Assembly: GCA_964529175.1 (NCBI GenBank)
Contig: CAZGVO010000007.1
Span: 1 to 64,000 of the forward strand
Source of the DNA: JAAFJM01 sp964529175
GTDB taxonomy: Bacteria > Bacteroidota > Bacteroidia > UKL13-3
DNA: 64,000 bases
Reading direction: 5' to 3'
Part shown: positions 26,785 to 35,728 of the stretch, in pieces
How positions within the stretch are numbered: position 1 is the first letter of the stretch
Layout: each line of letters starts with the position of its first letter
Translations under genes and position numbers: made by a program
Notes under the pieces: generated by a model
Database searches by the model: none
What the model was told of the DNA's origin: nothing
What the model saw: only the letters and a program-made list of their open reading frames with translations

Positions 26785-28057
26785 AATTAGTAACAGTGAG
26801 CACTTAGGCTATTTAGCTTTATCTATCATTTCTGCAATCTTGTCCATCTATGCAGGAACTGCTGGCAAATTTGCGTCATTAATATTGGGTGTTTGGTTTA
26901 TAAGTAAAAAAGATTTTAACTATTTTCCTTACATAACAATAATTACTTCATTTTTATCAACTGGTTATATAATGTACTTACAAATGTTTGTGATTTGTTT
27001 GTTAAATTTAAAAAAAATAAGGGAGCGGGGTTTAGGGGGCGTATTCTTTATTTATATGTTAATGGTAATAACTTTTTTATTCTTTTCAGTTATAAAATTC
27101 ATAAATACTGATGTTAACTTAGGTAAATCAATGACCGATTATATCTTTATTTTAACACTTTCACCTTTTTTTTATGGGATGGTAATTATTAACCCGAATA
27201 TGGAATATAAAAATGAATGGGAAAAACTATATTTGGCTTTACTTGTGATAACACTCATTAATATTTTAGGATTTTTAACCATTCCCTTTTTTGAATATTC
27301 AAGATTATTGTTTTTTATCATTCCTTATTTATTTCTATATATATTATTAAATATTTATAAGCCCTCTAACTTAAAATTACTGATATTTACAATTGGTGTT
27401 TTATTAATGATGATTATTTGGGATGGACTTACATTTACTGTTATTTTTACTGCACTAATGTCTGTACTTCTATTCAAACAGAAATCAAAATCATTTTTTA
27501 TACCAATTCTATTAATTGTTTTTGTTTTTTTTGTTCCATTTTTTGCCATAAACAACTCCGTAACATTAGATTTTACGGAATATGAAGAGATGGAAATTAC
27601 AGACATAAAAAACTGGGATGATTTAAAAGGTAGGGTTGGAATGAAGCTAATTGAAGACAGAGCACCTATTTGGACTGCAGCTTGGATAGAAATTAACAAA
27701 AATTTAACATTATTACCCCCACTTGAAAAATATAAACTATACATAGAACAGAAAAGTAACATTGGTGAACGAGAATGGGAATTTCATTCACACAATTTGT
27801 TTCTTGAATCATTATTAAGGCTTGGTTTAATATTAGGTATTTTAGTATTTATTCTGTTTTTGTATTATAATTTTTTGTCTTTTAAATCTGTTAATAATAG
27901 TAATTTAGGATTTTGGGCTAAATCATTTGTACTTGTTGCAATTACTACAAATTTTATGGGATCAATGACTGGTATTTTTACTCTTTTATTAGATTATACG
28001 TTCTTGCCATTGAGCATAATGGGTGGTTATTTAGTAATAAAAAAAAGGCATAATTAA
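26771..28057 (+). CDS. wzy: Wzy-type O-antigen/capsule polymerase candidate
   Basis: A 428-residue polytopic membrane protein with about 10-12 hydrophobic segments. It has one large periplasmic-type loop at roughly residues 265-345, containing APIWTAAWIEI and EFHSHNLFLESLLRLG. That loop, and the placement of HNLFLE before two final helices, is the usual pattern of O-antigen ligase/polymerase proteins (Wzy_C-like). Polymerases diverge strongly, so the call rests on topology plus context: the same locus has a flippase, a Wzc-type co-polymerase and no ABC-type exporter pair (Wzm/Wzt). A 54-base gap separates it from argC. Confidence 0.78.
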   Translation: MLKAKISNSEHLGYLALSIISAILSIYAGTAGKFASLILGVWFISKKDFNYFPYITIITSFLSTGYIMYLQMFVICLLNLKKIRERGLGGVFFIYMLMVITFLFFSVIKFINTDVNLGKSMTDYIFILTLSPFFYGMVIINPNMEYKNEWEKLYLALLVITLINILGFLTIPFFEYSRLLFFIIPYLFLYILLNIYKPSNLKLLIFTIGVLLMMIIWDGLTFTVIFTALMSVLLFKQKSKSFFIPILLIVFVFFVPFFAINNSVTLDFTEYEEMEITDIKNWDDLKGRVGMKLIEDRAPIWTAAWIEINKNLTLLPPLEKYKLYIEQKSNIGEREWEFHSHNLFLESLLRLGLILGILVFILFLYYNFLSFKSVNNSNLGFWAKSFVLVAITTNFMGSMTGIFTLLLDYTFLPLSIMGGYLVIKKRHN

Positions 28058-28111
28058 ACACATTTACACGCCTATTAATATTTCTACTAATAAATAAATG
28101 TTTAACTAAAT

Positions 28112-29158
28112 ATGCTAAAAGTTTCAATTTTAGGTGCTACAGGATATGTAGGTTCAGAACTCATCAAACTGCTAAGTAATCATCCACATATTACATTAGA
28201 AAAACTCATCAGTTCTTCAAGTAGCGGTAAAGGCTTGCAAGATATATATAGGAATTTTAATAAAAATTTCAATTTTAAGCTAACTTCAGAATCTTTTGAT
28301 GAAGTAGTAGAAGCTAGTGATTTAATTTTTTCCACTTTACCTCATGGTATTATAGTGGATTATTTGAAATACCATCATTTAGAAAAAGTAAAGATAATTG
28401 ACCTAAGTGCCGACTTTAGAATACCCAACGAAACCATCAACAAAACATGGTACGGTTTTGATAGAAATGATACTAACTTACTAAAAAGTGCAGTTTATGG
28501 CTTAACAGAATTAAATCGAACTCAAATTAGTCAATCAAAATTCATAGCAAACCCTGGTTGTTTTACCACATGCAGTATTCTTTCTTTGTTTCCTTTTTTA
28601 AAAGGGAATTTTATTGACAAAGATACCATTATAGTAGATGCCAAGTCAGGAGTAAGTGGTGCAGGAAGGTCACAAAACCTCGATATACAATTTTGTGAAG
28701 TAAATGAGTCTATAAAAGCTTATAAAGTGGGTAACCATAGGCATACCCCTGAAATAGAAGAGCAACTAAAATTACTTGTTGGTTTAAATGATTTAAACTT
28801 AACATTCACCCCTCACTTAGTTCCCATGAATAGAGGTATATTAACCACTATTTATGCAAACCTGCTAACTGAAGTAAATGAAGATTTGCTAAGAGATTAC
28901 TTAATTGAATTGTACAAAGATGAATACTTTATAAGAGTACTTCCCAAAGATATTTATCCAGAAACGCGTTGGGTTAAGGGTTCTAATTATTTTGATATAT
29001 CCATAAAGGTTGATACACGTACTAACCGTTTAATCATAGTTTCTGCACTCGATAATTTAATGAAGGGGGCAGCAAGCCAAGCTATTCAAAACATGAATCT
29101 AATTTATGGTTGGAATGAAAGTACCGGAATAGATTTTATACCAAGTTTTCCTATATAA
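28112..29158 (+). CDS. argC: N-acetyl-gamma-glutamyl-phosphate reductase (ArgC)
   Basis: A 348-residue NADPH-dependent enzyme reducing N-acetylglutamyl phosphate to the semialdehyde. The N-terminal nucleotide loop is VSILGATGYVGSELIKLL. The catalytic cysteine is Cys150 in FIANPGCFTTCS, and SGVSGAGR and GNHRHTPEIEEQ complete the active site. It opens a four-gene arginine-pathway block inside the polysaccharide locus, 54 bases after the polymerase gene and 9 bases before argJ. No argF, argG or argH is in the window, so the visible pathway stops at ornithine. Confidence 0.95.
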   Translation: MLKVSILGATGYVGSELIKLLSNHPHITLEKLISSSSSGKGLQDIYRNFNKNFNFKLTSESFDEVVEASDLIFSTLPHGIIVDYLKYHHLEKVKIIDLSADFRIPNETINKTWYGFDRNDTNLLKSAVYGLTELNRTQISQSKFIANPGCFTTCSILSLFPFLKGNFIDKDTIIVDAKSGVSGAGRSQNLDIQFCEVNESIKAYKVGNHRHTPEIEEQLKLLVGLNDLNLTFTPHLVPMNRGILTTIYANLLTEVNEDLLRDYLIELYKDEYFIRVLPKDIYPETRWVKGSNYFDISIKVDTRTNRLIIVSALDNLMKGAASQAIQNMNLIYGWNESTGIDFIPSFPI

Positions 29159-29167
29159 TAAAAAAAA

Positions 29168-30388
29168 ATGAAAATAATTTCAGGAGGGATAATTGCTCCC
29201 AAAGGTTTTTTAGCATCAGGAACCCATGTTGGGCTCAAAAAGATTAAAAAAGATCTATCATTAATTTTGTCTCAGGTACCAGCTACCACAGCAGCATTGT
29301 TTACCACCAACCAAATAAAAGCGGCTCCAGTTTTATGGTCTCAAGATGTTTTAGAAAAAAATCAAGAAATCAGAGCAATAATTACCAATAGTGGAAATGC
29401 AAATGCTTGTACAGGTGAACAAGGCTTTGTTGACGTTAAAAATACCTCTGAGAAACTTGCCCATGAATTAGGCATTTTACAAAATGAAATATTAATTTGC
29501 TCTACTGGGGTAATTGGGGTTCCCATGCCAATGGAAAAATTAATAGCTGGTATTCCCGAAGTAGTTAAAAACTTAGGTCATAGTGAATCTCATGGAATTG
29601 GGGCCTCAGAGGCAATAATGACTACTGATACTTATTCAAAATCTATAGCTATAGAAATAGAAATTAATGGTAAAATTATTACAATAGGCGGAATTGCAAA
29701 AGGATCTGGAATGATTCATCCGAATATGGCAACCATGTTAGCATTTATTACTACAGACGCCAAGCTATCACCTGAAGTTTTAAAATCAGCATTATTTGAA
29801 AGTGCCGAAGGCAGCTATCATATGATTTCAGTAGATGGAGATACTAGCACAAATGACAGTGTTATGATAATGGCAAATGGCATGAGCGGTCTTCCTTTAA
29901 TTGAGCCTAATACAAATGAATATAAACTATTTGTGGAAGGATTGAATTTTGTAAATAAAAATTTAGCACAACAAATTGTAAAAGATGGCGAAGGTGCAAC
30001 CAAATTCATTGAGGTAAATATCAAGAATGCAATCAATATTACTGCTGCAAGAAAATTAGCCAAATCCATCATATCATCCAATCTTGTTAAAACTGCAATT
30101 TTTGGACAAGATGCTAATTGGGGTAGAGTAGTTTGTGCAATGGGTTATTCAGGCATTGAGTTCAATCCCGAAAATGTAGATTTAAGTTTTGCGAGTAAAG
30201 TTGGTGAAGTTTTATTATATAAAGCTGGCGTACCTGTTCCATTTGATGAGCAAGTTGCACTTGAAATACTTACTGAAAAAGAAATTGTTATAAACATTGA
30301 TATGAATATAGGAAATTATTCAGCTACTGCTTGGGGTTGTGATCTATCTTTCGAATATGTAAGAATAAATGGTCAATATCGTACTTAA
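29168..30388 (+). CDS. argJ: Glutamate N-acetyltransferase / ornithine acetyltransferase (ArgJ)
   Basis: A 406-residue ArgJ protein. The self-cleavage site is present in KGSGMIHPNMATML, with Thr189 as the nucleophile that becomes the N-terminus of the beta chain. ITNSGNANACTG and the C-terminal GYSGIEF and DLSFEYVRINGQY segments also fit. ArgJ passes the acetyl group from N-acetylornithine to glutamate and so closes a cycle that releases free ornithine. Some ArgJ enzymes also start the cycle from acetyl-CoA. Many Bacteroidota use succinylated intermediates and lack ArgJ, so its presence here is notable and could point to gene transfer. Confidence 0.95.
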   Translation: MKIISGGIIAPKGFLASGTHVGLKKIKKDLSLILSQVPATTAALFTTNQIKAAPVLWSQDVLEKNQEIRAIITNSGNANACTGEQGFVDVKNTSEKLAHELGILQNEILICSTGVIGVPMPMEKLIAGIPEVVKNLGHSESHGIGASEAIMTTDTYSKSIAIEIEINGKIITIGGIAKGSGMIHPNMATMLAFITTDAKLSPEVLKSALFESAEGSYHMISVDGDTSTNDSVMIMANGMSGLPLIEPNTNEYKLFVEGLNFVNKNLAQQIVKDGEGATKFIEVNIKNAINITAARKLAKSIISSNLVKTAIFGQDANWGRVVCAMGYSGIEFNPENVDLSFASKVGEVLLYKAGVPVPFDEQVALEILTEKEIVINIDMNIGNYSATAWGCDLSFEYVRINGQYRT

Positions 30389-30407
30389 TCTTTTCTTTGA
30401 TTAATTC

Positions 30408-31211
30408 ATGGAACCCAATAAGAAAAAAAAAATAGTTATAAAATTAGGGGGTAGCACCCTTACTAATTCCAAAATAACAGAAAGAATTTGTGAAGAAATT
30501 TCTAAAATTTATTTAGAAGGATATTCAATAGTAATTGTTCATGGAGGTGGAAATGAAATTAATAAATACCTCAACAAACTGAATCTTACTAATCAATTTA
30601 TTGATGGATTGAGATATACCGATGAACCAACCATGGAAATGGTAGAAATGGTTTTATCTGGTAAAGTAAACAAAGAAATTGTAAATGAATTAGCTAGAAA
30701 TGCTTGCAATGCTGTTGGCATTTCAGGTAAAGATGGTAATTTATTCAAAGCTAAGCCATTATCAAATGAAAATTTAGGTTTGGTTGGAGAAGTTGACACC
30801 ATTGATATAAAAATTTTAGATATTTTAAACAACAATGAATATTTACCAGTAGTTTCTCCTGTAGGTGCTTCTGCTAAATTTGTAACCTATAATTTAAATG
30901 CTGATTATGTTGCCTCCTCGTTAGCAGGTGCATGGCAAGCTGATATTTTATGTTTTTTAACTGATGTGGATGGACTTTTGATGGATATTAAGGATCCAAA
31001 TTCCATTATCAATGACATTTCGACACAAGAAATTAATGATTTAATTAGTAAAGGAATTATTAGTGGTGGGATGATTCCCAAAATAGATTGTTGTATAAAA
31101 GGTGTGGAACTAGGCATAAAGGAGGTATTTATGTTAAATGGTGCCAAAGAATTTAACTTAATCAATAAAATTTTAAATAATAAAAAAATTGGAACAACAT
31201 TTTACAAGTAA
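30408..31211 (+). CDS. argB: Acetylglutamate kinase (ArgB), short form
   Basis: A 267-residue amino-acid kinase phosphorylating N-acetylglutamate. It shows VIKLGGSTLTN and IVHGGGNEIN (phosphate-binding glycine loops), YTDEPTMEMVEMVLSGKVNKEIV (substrate site) and NLNADYVASSLAGAW. The protein starts almost at the first strand. It therefore lacks the N-terminal helix that arginine-sensitive hexameric kinases use for feedback inhibition, and it should be insensitive to arginine. That combination with ArgJ is unusual, because cyclic pathways normally regulate at this kinase. The 3' end overlaps argD by 23 bases. Confidence 0.94.
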   Translation: MEPNKKKKIVIKLGGSTLTNSKITERICEEISKIYLEGYSIVIVHGGGNEINKYLNKLNLTNQFIDGLRYTDEPTMEMVEMVLSGKVNKEIVNELARNACNAVGISGKDGNLFKAKPLSNENLGLVGEVDTIDIKILDILNNNEYLPVVSPVGASAKFVTYNLNADYVASSLAGAWQADILCFLTDVDGLLMDIKDPNSIINDISTQEINDLISKGIISGGMIPKIDCCIKGVELGIKEVFMLNGAKEFNLINKILNNKKIGTTFYK

Positions 31212-32400
31212 AAATCTGGAATTAACAGAATTAGGAAAAAAATACGTTTTTGACACCTATAATAGATTCCCTATATCTTTGGTTAAGGGAAATGGAATGT
31301 ATTTGTTTGATTCAAATGAAAAACAATACTTAGATTTTGTTGCTGGGATTGCAGTTAATTGTTTAGGACATAATGATAACGGTTTGAATCAAACTTTATT
31401 GAGTCAAGCTGAAAATTTAATTCACTGCTCTAATTTATATTGGACCGAACCAATGATAAAACTAGCAAAAACTTTAGTAGAATTAAGTGGATTAGGGAAA
31501 GCTTTTTTCTGTAATAGTGGTGCAGAGGCCATTGAAGCCGCATTAAAACTAGCTAGAATAAAAGGTATTACTACAAATGGTGCTCATTGTACTGAATTTA
31601 TTAGTATGAATAAGTCTTTTCATGGAAGAACTTTTGGTGCAATCAGTGCAACTGGTCAACCAAAGTACCACGAAGGTTTTTATCCATTATTACCAGGAGT
31701 TAAACACATTAATTTTAATCAAATTGCTGAATTAGAAGCCGTCATTAATGAAAATACTTGTGCTGTATTATTAGAACCCATTCAAGGTGAAGGTGGGATT
31801 GTTGAAGCTCAAATAGAATACATGAAACAGGTAAGGGAATTATGTACAAAAAAAGGTATCACTTTAATTTTTGACGAGATTCAATGTGGAGTTGGAAGAA
31901 CAGGAAAGTTTTTTGCATTCGAAAACTATGGCATCAAGCCCGATATTGTAGTGTTAGCCAAAGGTTTGGCTGGAGGGTTTCCAATTGGAGCCATGTTGGC
32001 GAACGATGAAACTGCAAAATATTTTAAGCCTGGAAATCATGCCTCCACTTTTGGTGGAAATCCCCTTGCTTGTCATGTTTCAAATTACGTAGTGAACGAG
32101 GTTATAAAATTACTTGACAATGTTACCGAAGGAGGAATTTACTTAAAGGAATCTTTAAATAAATTGGCTTCAAAATATGACAAACTAATTTTAGAATGTA
32201 GGGGATTTGGTTACATGCAGGGAATTGAATTTAAATTTCCAGTTAAAAACCTCATTACTTCTCTAATTGAAAAAGGAATTTTAACAGTCTCTGCTGGTGA
32301 TAATGTTTTACGAATTGTTCCACCCTTGATTTGCACTAAAAAAGAACTAGATGTTTTTTTATTGGAATTAAATAGCTATTTAAGCAGTTATGAGTTATAA
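31189..32400 (+). CDS. argD: Acetylornithine aminotransferase (ArgD)
   Basis: A 403-residue class III PLP aminotransferase, giving N-acetylornithine from the semialdehyde and glutamate. CNSGAEAIEAALKLAR binds the cofactor, LIFDEIQCGVGRTGKFF carries the PLP Asp (229), and the Schiff-base lysine is Lys258 in VLAKGLAGGFPIGAM. STFGGNPLACHV is also conserved. The start is TTG at 31189, because the first in-frame ATG would cut into the substrate domain. The 23-base overlap with argB and the 11-base overlap with the following GT4 gene show that the arginine block is physically part of the polysaccharide operon. Confidence 0.93.
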   Translation: MEQHFTSKNLELTELGKKYVFDTYNRFPISLVKGNGMYLFDSNEKQYLDFVAGIAVNCLGHNDNGLNQTLLSQAENLIHCSNLYWTEPMIKLAKTLVELSGLGKAFFCNSGAEAIEAALKLARIKGITTNGAHCTEFISMNKSFHGRTFGAISATGQPKYHEGFYPLLPGVKHINFNQIAELEAVINENTCAVLLEPIQGEGGIVEAQIEYMKQVRELCTKKGITLIFDEIQCGVGRTGKFFAFENYGIKPDIVVLAKGLAGGFPIGAMLANDETAKYFKPGNHASTFGGNPLACHVSNYVVNEVIKLLDNVTEGGIYLKESLNKLASKYDKLILECRGFGYMQGIEFKFPVKNLITSLIEKGILTVSAGDNVLRIVPPLICTKKELDVFLLELNSYLSSYEL

Positions 32401-33580
32401 AAAATTAAATATTGTTGCTTTTTATAAAACAAACTATCCAAATGACTCGTCTCCAATGTCTTCTAGGCTTCATTTATATATGAAAGCGCTAGCTCATGAA
32501 GGAGCGGAAGTTTTAATTGTTTCACCAACTAATGAGGCTAAAGAAGATTCCCTGATTGATGGTGTTCTATATTCCTACCGAGTAGTTAATAATTTAAGTA
32601 AAAATTCCGAAAAAGTAAATAATTTAATTTTTATTGAAATTGTTAAGGATTTATCTCAAAAATTTGATATTGTATTTACAAGTTTAGCTAACGATGCTTG
32701 GGTAAAAAAATATGCAAAAGCTGTTAGGAATGTTGGTGGAAAGATTACCTTTGAAATGAACGAAACACCACACTCAATTATTGCTAGTCGAAAAGATTTT
32801 AAATTTATTTTGGCTATAAAAAGATGGATTTTTCTGAATTTTGTAGTAAATAAAATAGATGGTTTTATTGTTATTTCCAAGAGTTTAGAAAATCTTTTTA
32901 CTAAGTACAAAGGCAATAATACTCAAATAACTCGTGTACCTATTCTATCCGAAAATAAACTTCGCATAACTCCCAATAGGAATAGTTTAAACAATAAGTT
33001 CATTTTTCATGCTGGCTCATTGAGTGAACAAAAAGACGGTATAAAAGCAATTTTTAGGGCGTTCCTTATTGTTCAGCAAAAATTAAACACTAATTTAAAA
33101 TTTTATTTAACACAAAAGACTGGCCTTCCACAACTATTAAGTTGGATTAATAACTTTATTAAGACAAACAAATTGCAATCAAAAATAGAGTTTACTGGAT
33201 TATTAGAAAGAGATGTATTAAATAGCTATTATGACAAATGCACCTTAGCAATTATTAATAAGCCTAGTAATATCCAAAACGATTATAATTTTTCAACCAA
33301 ACTTACCGAGCTTATTCCGAGAGGTATTCCATTAATAATTTCGAAAACTGGAGAACATAATTATTATTTCAAACACAACTATAATTGTTACCTAGTAGAA
33401 CCAAATGATTATAAAGAAATAGCTGAAGGAATTGTTAAAATAATTAACAACCCTGAGTATAGCGAAATGATTTCAAAAAATGCACTCCAATTAATTGATT
33501 CAGATTTTAATTATTTGAATCACGCAACTAACTTATTTAATTTTTTTATGAAAGTAAAAATGAATGAACTTAATAAATAG
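32390..33580 (+). CDS. GT4-like glycosyltransferase, paralogue of 35729-36910
   Basis: A 396-residue GT-B protein. Its N-terminus (VAFYKTNYPNDSSPMSSRLH) and segments such as FKFILAIKRWIFLNFVV, HAGSLSEQKDGIKA and FKHNYNCYLVEPND have near-equal counterparts in the protein encoded at 35729. The donor-side region reads KLTELIPRGIPLIISK. The two genes are evident duplicates, and each is followed by a paralogous deacetylase-like gene. It overlaps argD by 11 bases and the deacetylase gene by 17, so translation of all three is probably coupled. Donor and acceptor are unknown. Confidence 0.83.
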   Translation: MSYKKLNIVAFYKTNYPNDSSPMSSRLHLYMKALAHEGAEVLIVSPTNEAKEDSLIDGVLYSYRVVNNLSKNSEKVNNLIFIEIVKDLSQKFDIVFTSLANDAWVKKYAKAVRNVGGKITFEMNETPHSIIASRKDFKFILAIKRWIFLNFVVNKIDGFIVISKSLENLFTKYKGNNTQITRVPILSENKLRITPNRNSLNNKFIFHAGSLSEQKDGIKAIFRAFLIVQQKLNTNLKFYLTQKTGLPQLLSWINNFIKTNKLQSKIEFTGLLERDVLNSYYDKCTLAIINKPSNIQNDYNFSTKLTELIPRGIPLIISKTGEHNYYFKHNYNCYLVEPNDYKEIAEGIVKIINNPEYSEMISKNALQLIDSDFNYLNHATNLFNFFMKVKMNELNK

Positions 33581-34682
33581 TCATTATCTAAAACTTAAGT
33601 CCCTATTACTTTCAAAAAAAACTAGGGAAAAAATTGTTGTATTTGAATCTGATGATTGGGGAAGTGTTAGGATACCGAATCATGAAACTTACAGAATTAG
33701 TGAAGAAAATGGCTATGCGATGGATAGAAATATTTATACTAAATATGATTGTTTGGAGTCGGCCGATGATTTAGATGAATTATTTAATTTATTGGTAAAT
33801 TATAAAGATCAAAACAACAAAAATCCAATTTTTACAGCCAATTTTTTAGTTGCAAATCCGGATTTTAATAAAATTATATCCTCTGATTATACCAGCTATT
33901 TCTTTGAAACAATAATTGATTCTTATAATAACCGTCAAACAAACGCATTTAATAAAATTCTTTCAGCGAAAAATGCCCATTTAATTTTACCACAGTTACA
34001 CGGTAGAGAACATTTGAATGTAGAGAGAATTATGAATGATTTGGCCTTAAACAATGAAGATGCAAAATTTGCAATTGACCATTCTATGCCAGGTATAATC
34101 AATAAAAAAGGGCCAATTTTTGAAAATAATTATGTAGTTGCTTTAGAAAACAGAAATAAAGAAGACCTTTTTTCAAAAAAACAGATTATTAATGAGGGGT
34201 TGGAAATGTTCAATTCCATATTTGGCTATCAGTCAGAATCATTTATTGCTTGTAATTATGTTTGGGATCCAGAGATAGAGATTATATTAAAACAAAAAAA
34301 TGTTCAATATATACAGGGTTCAATATTTCAAAAAATCCCTAAAGGAAATTATAAAGGATTTTATTCTAAAATGCATTATTTAGGAGAATCTAACAACTTG
34401 GGGCAAATGTACTTAGTTAGGAATGCTCATTTTGAACCTGTATATGATGGAAATCGGGCTGTTGAAACTTGCTTAAAACAATTGAACAGAGCTTTTTGGC
34501 TAGGAGTACCAGGTATAATATCCACACACAGAATAAATTACGTGAGTGGAATGTCAACCAAAAATAGAGAAAATGGCTTAAAGCACTTAAATATTTTAAT
34601 AAAACAAATATTGAAAAAATGGCCAGATGTGCAATTTATGACTAGTATAGAATTAGGAAAATACTTAAAAAATAACCAATGA
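33564..34682 (+). CDS. Polysaccharide (de)acetylase-like protein, paralogue 1 of 3
   Basis: A 372-residue protein that I place, with caution, in the NodB/CE4 deacetylase fold. The first strand ends IVVFESDDWGSVR (Asp30-Asp31, like the TFDD motif). QLHGREHLN gives His146 and His150, like the metal-binding HxxxH motif. FIACNYVWDP lies where motif 3 is expected, and IISTHRINYVSG (His322) resembles the final catalytic-His motif. No signal peptide is visible, so it should act in the cytoplasm, on a nucleotide sugar or a lipid-linked glycan before flipping. Two paralogues are encoded at 36907 and 41690. It overlaps the ATP-grasp gene by four bases. Confidence 0.7.
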   Translation: MNLINSHYLKLKSLLLSKKTREKIVVFESDDWGSVRIPNHETYRISEENGYAMDRNIYTKYDCLESADDLDELFNLLVNYKDQNNKNPIFTANFLVANPDFNKIISSDYTSYFFETIIDSYNNRQTNAFNKILSAKNAHLILPQLHGREHLNVERIMNDLALNNEDAKFAIDHSMPGIINKKGPIFENNYVVALENRNKEDLFSKKQIINEGLEMFNSIFGYQSESFIACNYVWDPEIEIILKQKNVQYIQGSIFQKIPKGNYKGFYSKMHYLGESNNLGQMYLVRNAHFEPVYDGNRAVETCLKQLNRAFWLGVPGIISTHRINYVSGMSTKNRENGLKHLNILIKQILKKWPDVQFMTSIELGKYLKNNQ

Positions 34683-35689
34683 AAATAGGAATACATCATA
34701 ACAAAATATCATATAGTGAAGGATTAATTGATTATTGTAAAAACAATCATGTTGATTTTAAAATAGTAAATGCCTATTCCTCAAAAATTATAGCTGATTT
34801 AGAAGATTGTGATGCATTCTTCTTTAACTTTTTTCATAATGATCCAAAAGATGTATTATTTGCAAAACAATTGTTATTCAGTTTGGAACTGTCTGGCAAA
34901 AAGGTATTTCCAAATTTTAAATCTTGTTGGCATTTTGATGATAAAGTGGGGCAAAAATATTTGTTGGAATCTTTAGAATTACCATTAATCCCATCATTTG
35001 TTGCATATTCCAAAACAGAAGCACTCAAATTAATTGAAAATCAAACTCTTCCGGTTGTTTTTAAACTAAGAGGAGGAGCAGGCAGTTATAATGTGAGTCT
35101 TATAAAAACAAAATCTCAAGCTAAATCCATGATTAATAAATCTTTTGGTAAAGGATTTAGGCAGTTTAATCCTTGGAATGATATTACTTATAATTATAAA
35201 AAGCTAACTAAAGATGGCTTGAGTTTGAATAGAATTAAAAGCCTACTCAAATCCACTGCACATTTATTTATTCCTTATAAAATTGAACAAACTTTAGGTA
35301 AAGAAAGGGGTTACTTTTATTTTCAAACATTTATTCCTGATTGTTTATTTGATTATAGAGTACAATTTATTGGTGATATGTGTTATGCCATGAAACGTTA
35401 TGTGCGTAAGGGCGATTTCAGAGCGTCTGGTGGAGGAAATATTGACTACGATGGTTCTCAAATACCCATGGAAGTGATTAAATTGGCTAAAATAGTCAAG
35501 GAAAAGTTAAATATGCAAACTATGGCCATAGATATCCTTCCTTTTGGAAACGAATATGTGATTGCAGAAGTAAGTTATGCATTTGCCATAGATGAAGGAG
35601 AATGCGATTTTGGTTATTATGATTCTGACTTAAATTGGATCAATCAGAAATTTAATCCTTATGAATTTATGGCAAAGTTATTTATTTAA
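34679..35689 (+). CDS. RimK-like ATP-grasp ligase candidate
   Basis: A 336-residue protein with an ATP-grasp layout: DDKVGQKYLLESLELPLIPSF (linker helix), VVFKLRGGAGSYNVSLIK (ATP-binding lysine and glycine-rich loop), YFQTFIPDCLFDYRVQFIG, then YVRKGDFRASGGG and a metal-binding end IDILPFGNEYVIAEVS. The usual terminal Asn of the EVN motif is Ser here. RimK and LysX relatives join a carboxylate to an amine with ATP. Placed 2.3 kb after the ornithine pathway genes, it is a candidate for attaching ornithine or another amino acid to a sugar. Substrates are inference. It overlaps the preceding gene by four bases. Confidence 0.75.
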   Translation: MKIGIHHNKISYSEGLIDYCKNNHVDFKIVNAYSSKIIADLEDCDAFFFNFFHNDPKDVLFAKQLLFSLELSGKKVFPNFKSCWHFDDKVGQKYLLESLELPLIPSFVAYSKTEALKLIENQTLPVVFKLRGGAGSYNVSLIKTKSQAKSMINKSFGKGFRQFNPWNDITYNYKKLTKDGLSLNRIKSLLKSTAHLFIPYKIEQTLGKERGYFYFQTFIPDCLFDYRVQFIGDMCYAMKRYVRKGDFRASGGGNIDYDGSQIPMEVIKLAKIVKEKLNMQTMAIDILPFGNEYVIAEVSYAFAIDEGECDFGYYDSDLNWINQKFNPYEFMAKLFI

Positions 35690-35728
35690 AACTATTGAAA
35701 ATTTTAAGTAACTCTATTGCAAATCTAA

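Noticed and set aside
28112..35689. A LysW/ArgX-type carrier-protein arginine pathway (ATP-grasp beside arg genes)
   Set aside because: ArgJ shows acetylated intermediates, and no small acidic zinc carrier resembling LysW is encoded in or near the block.
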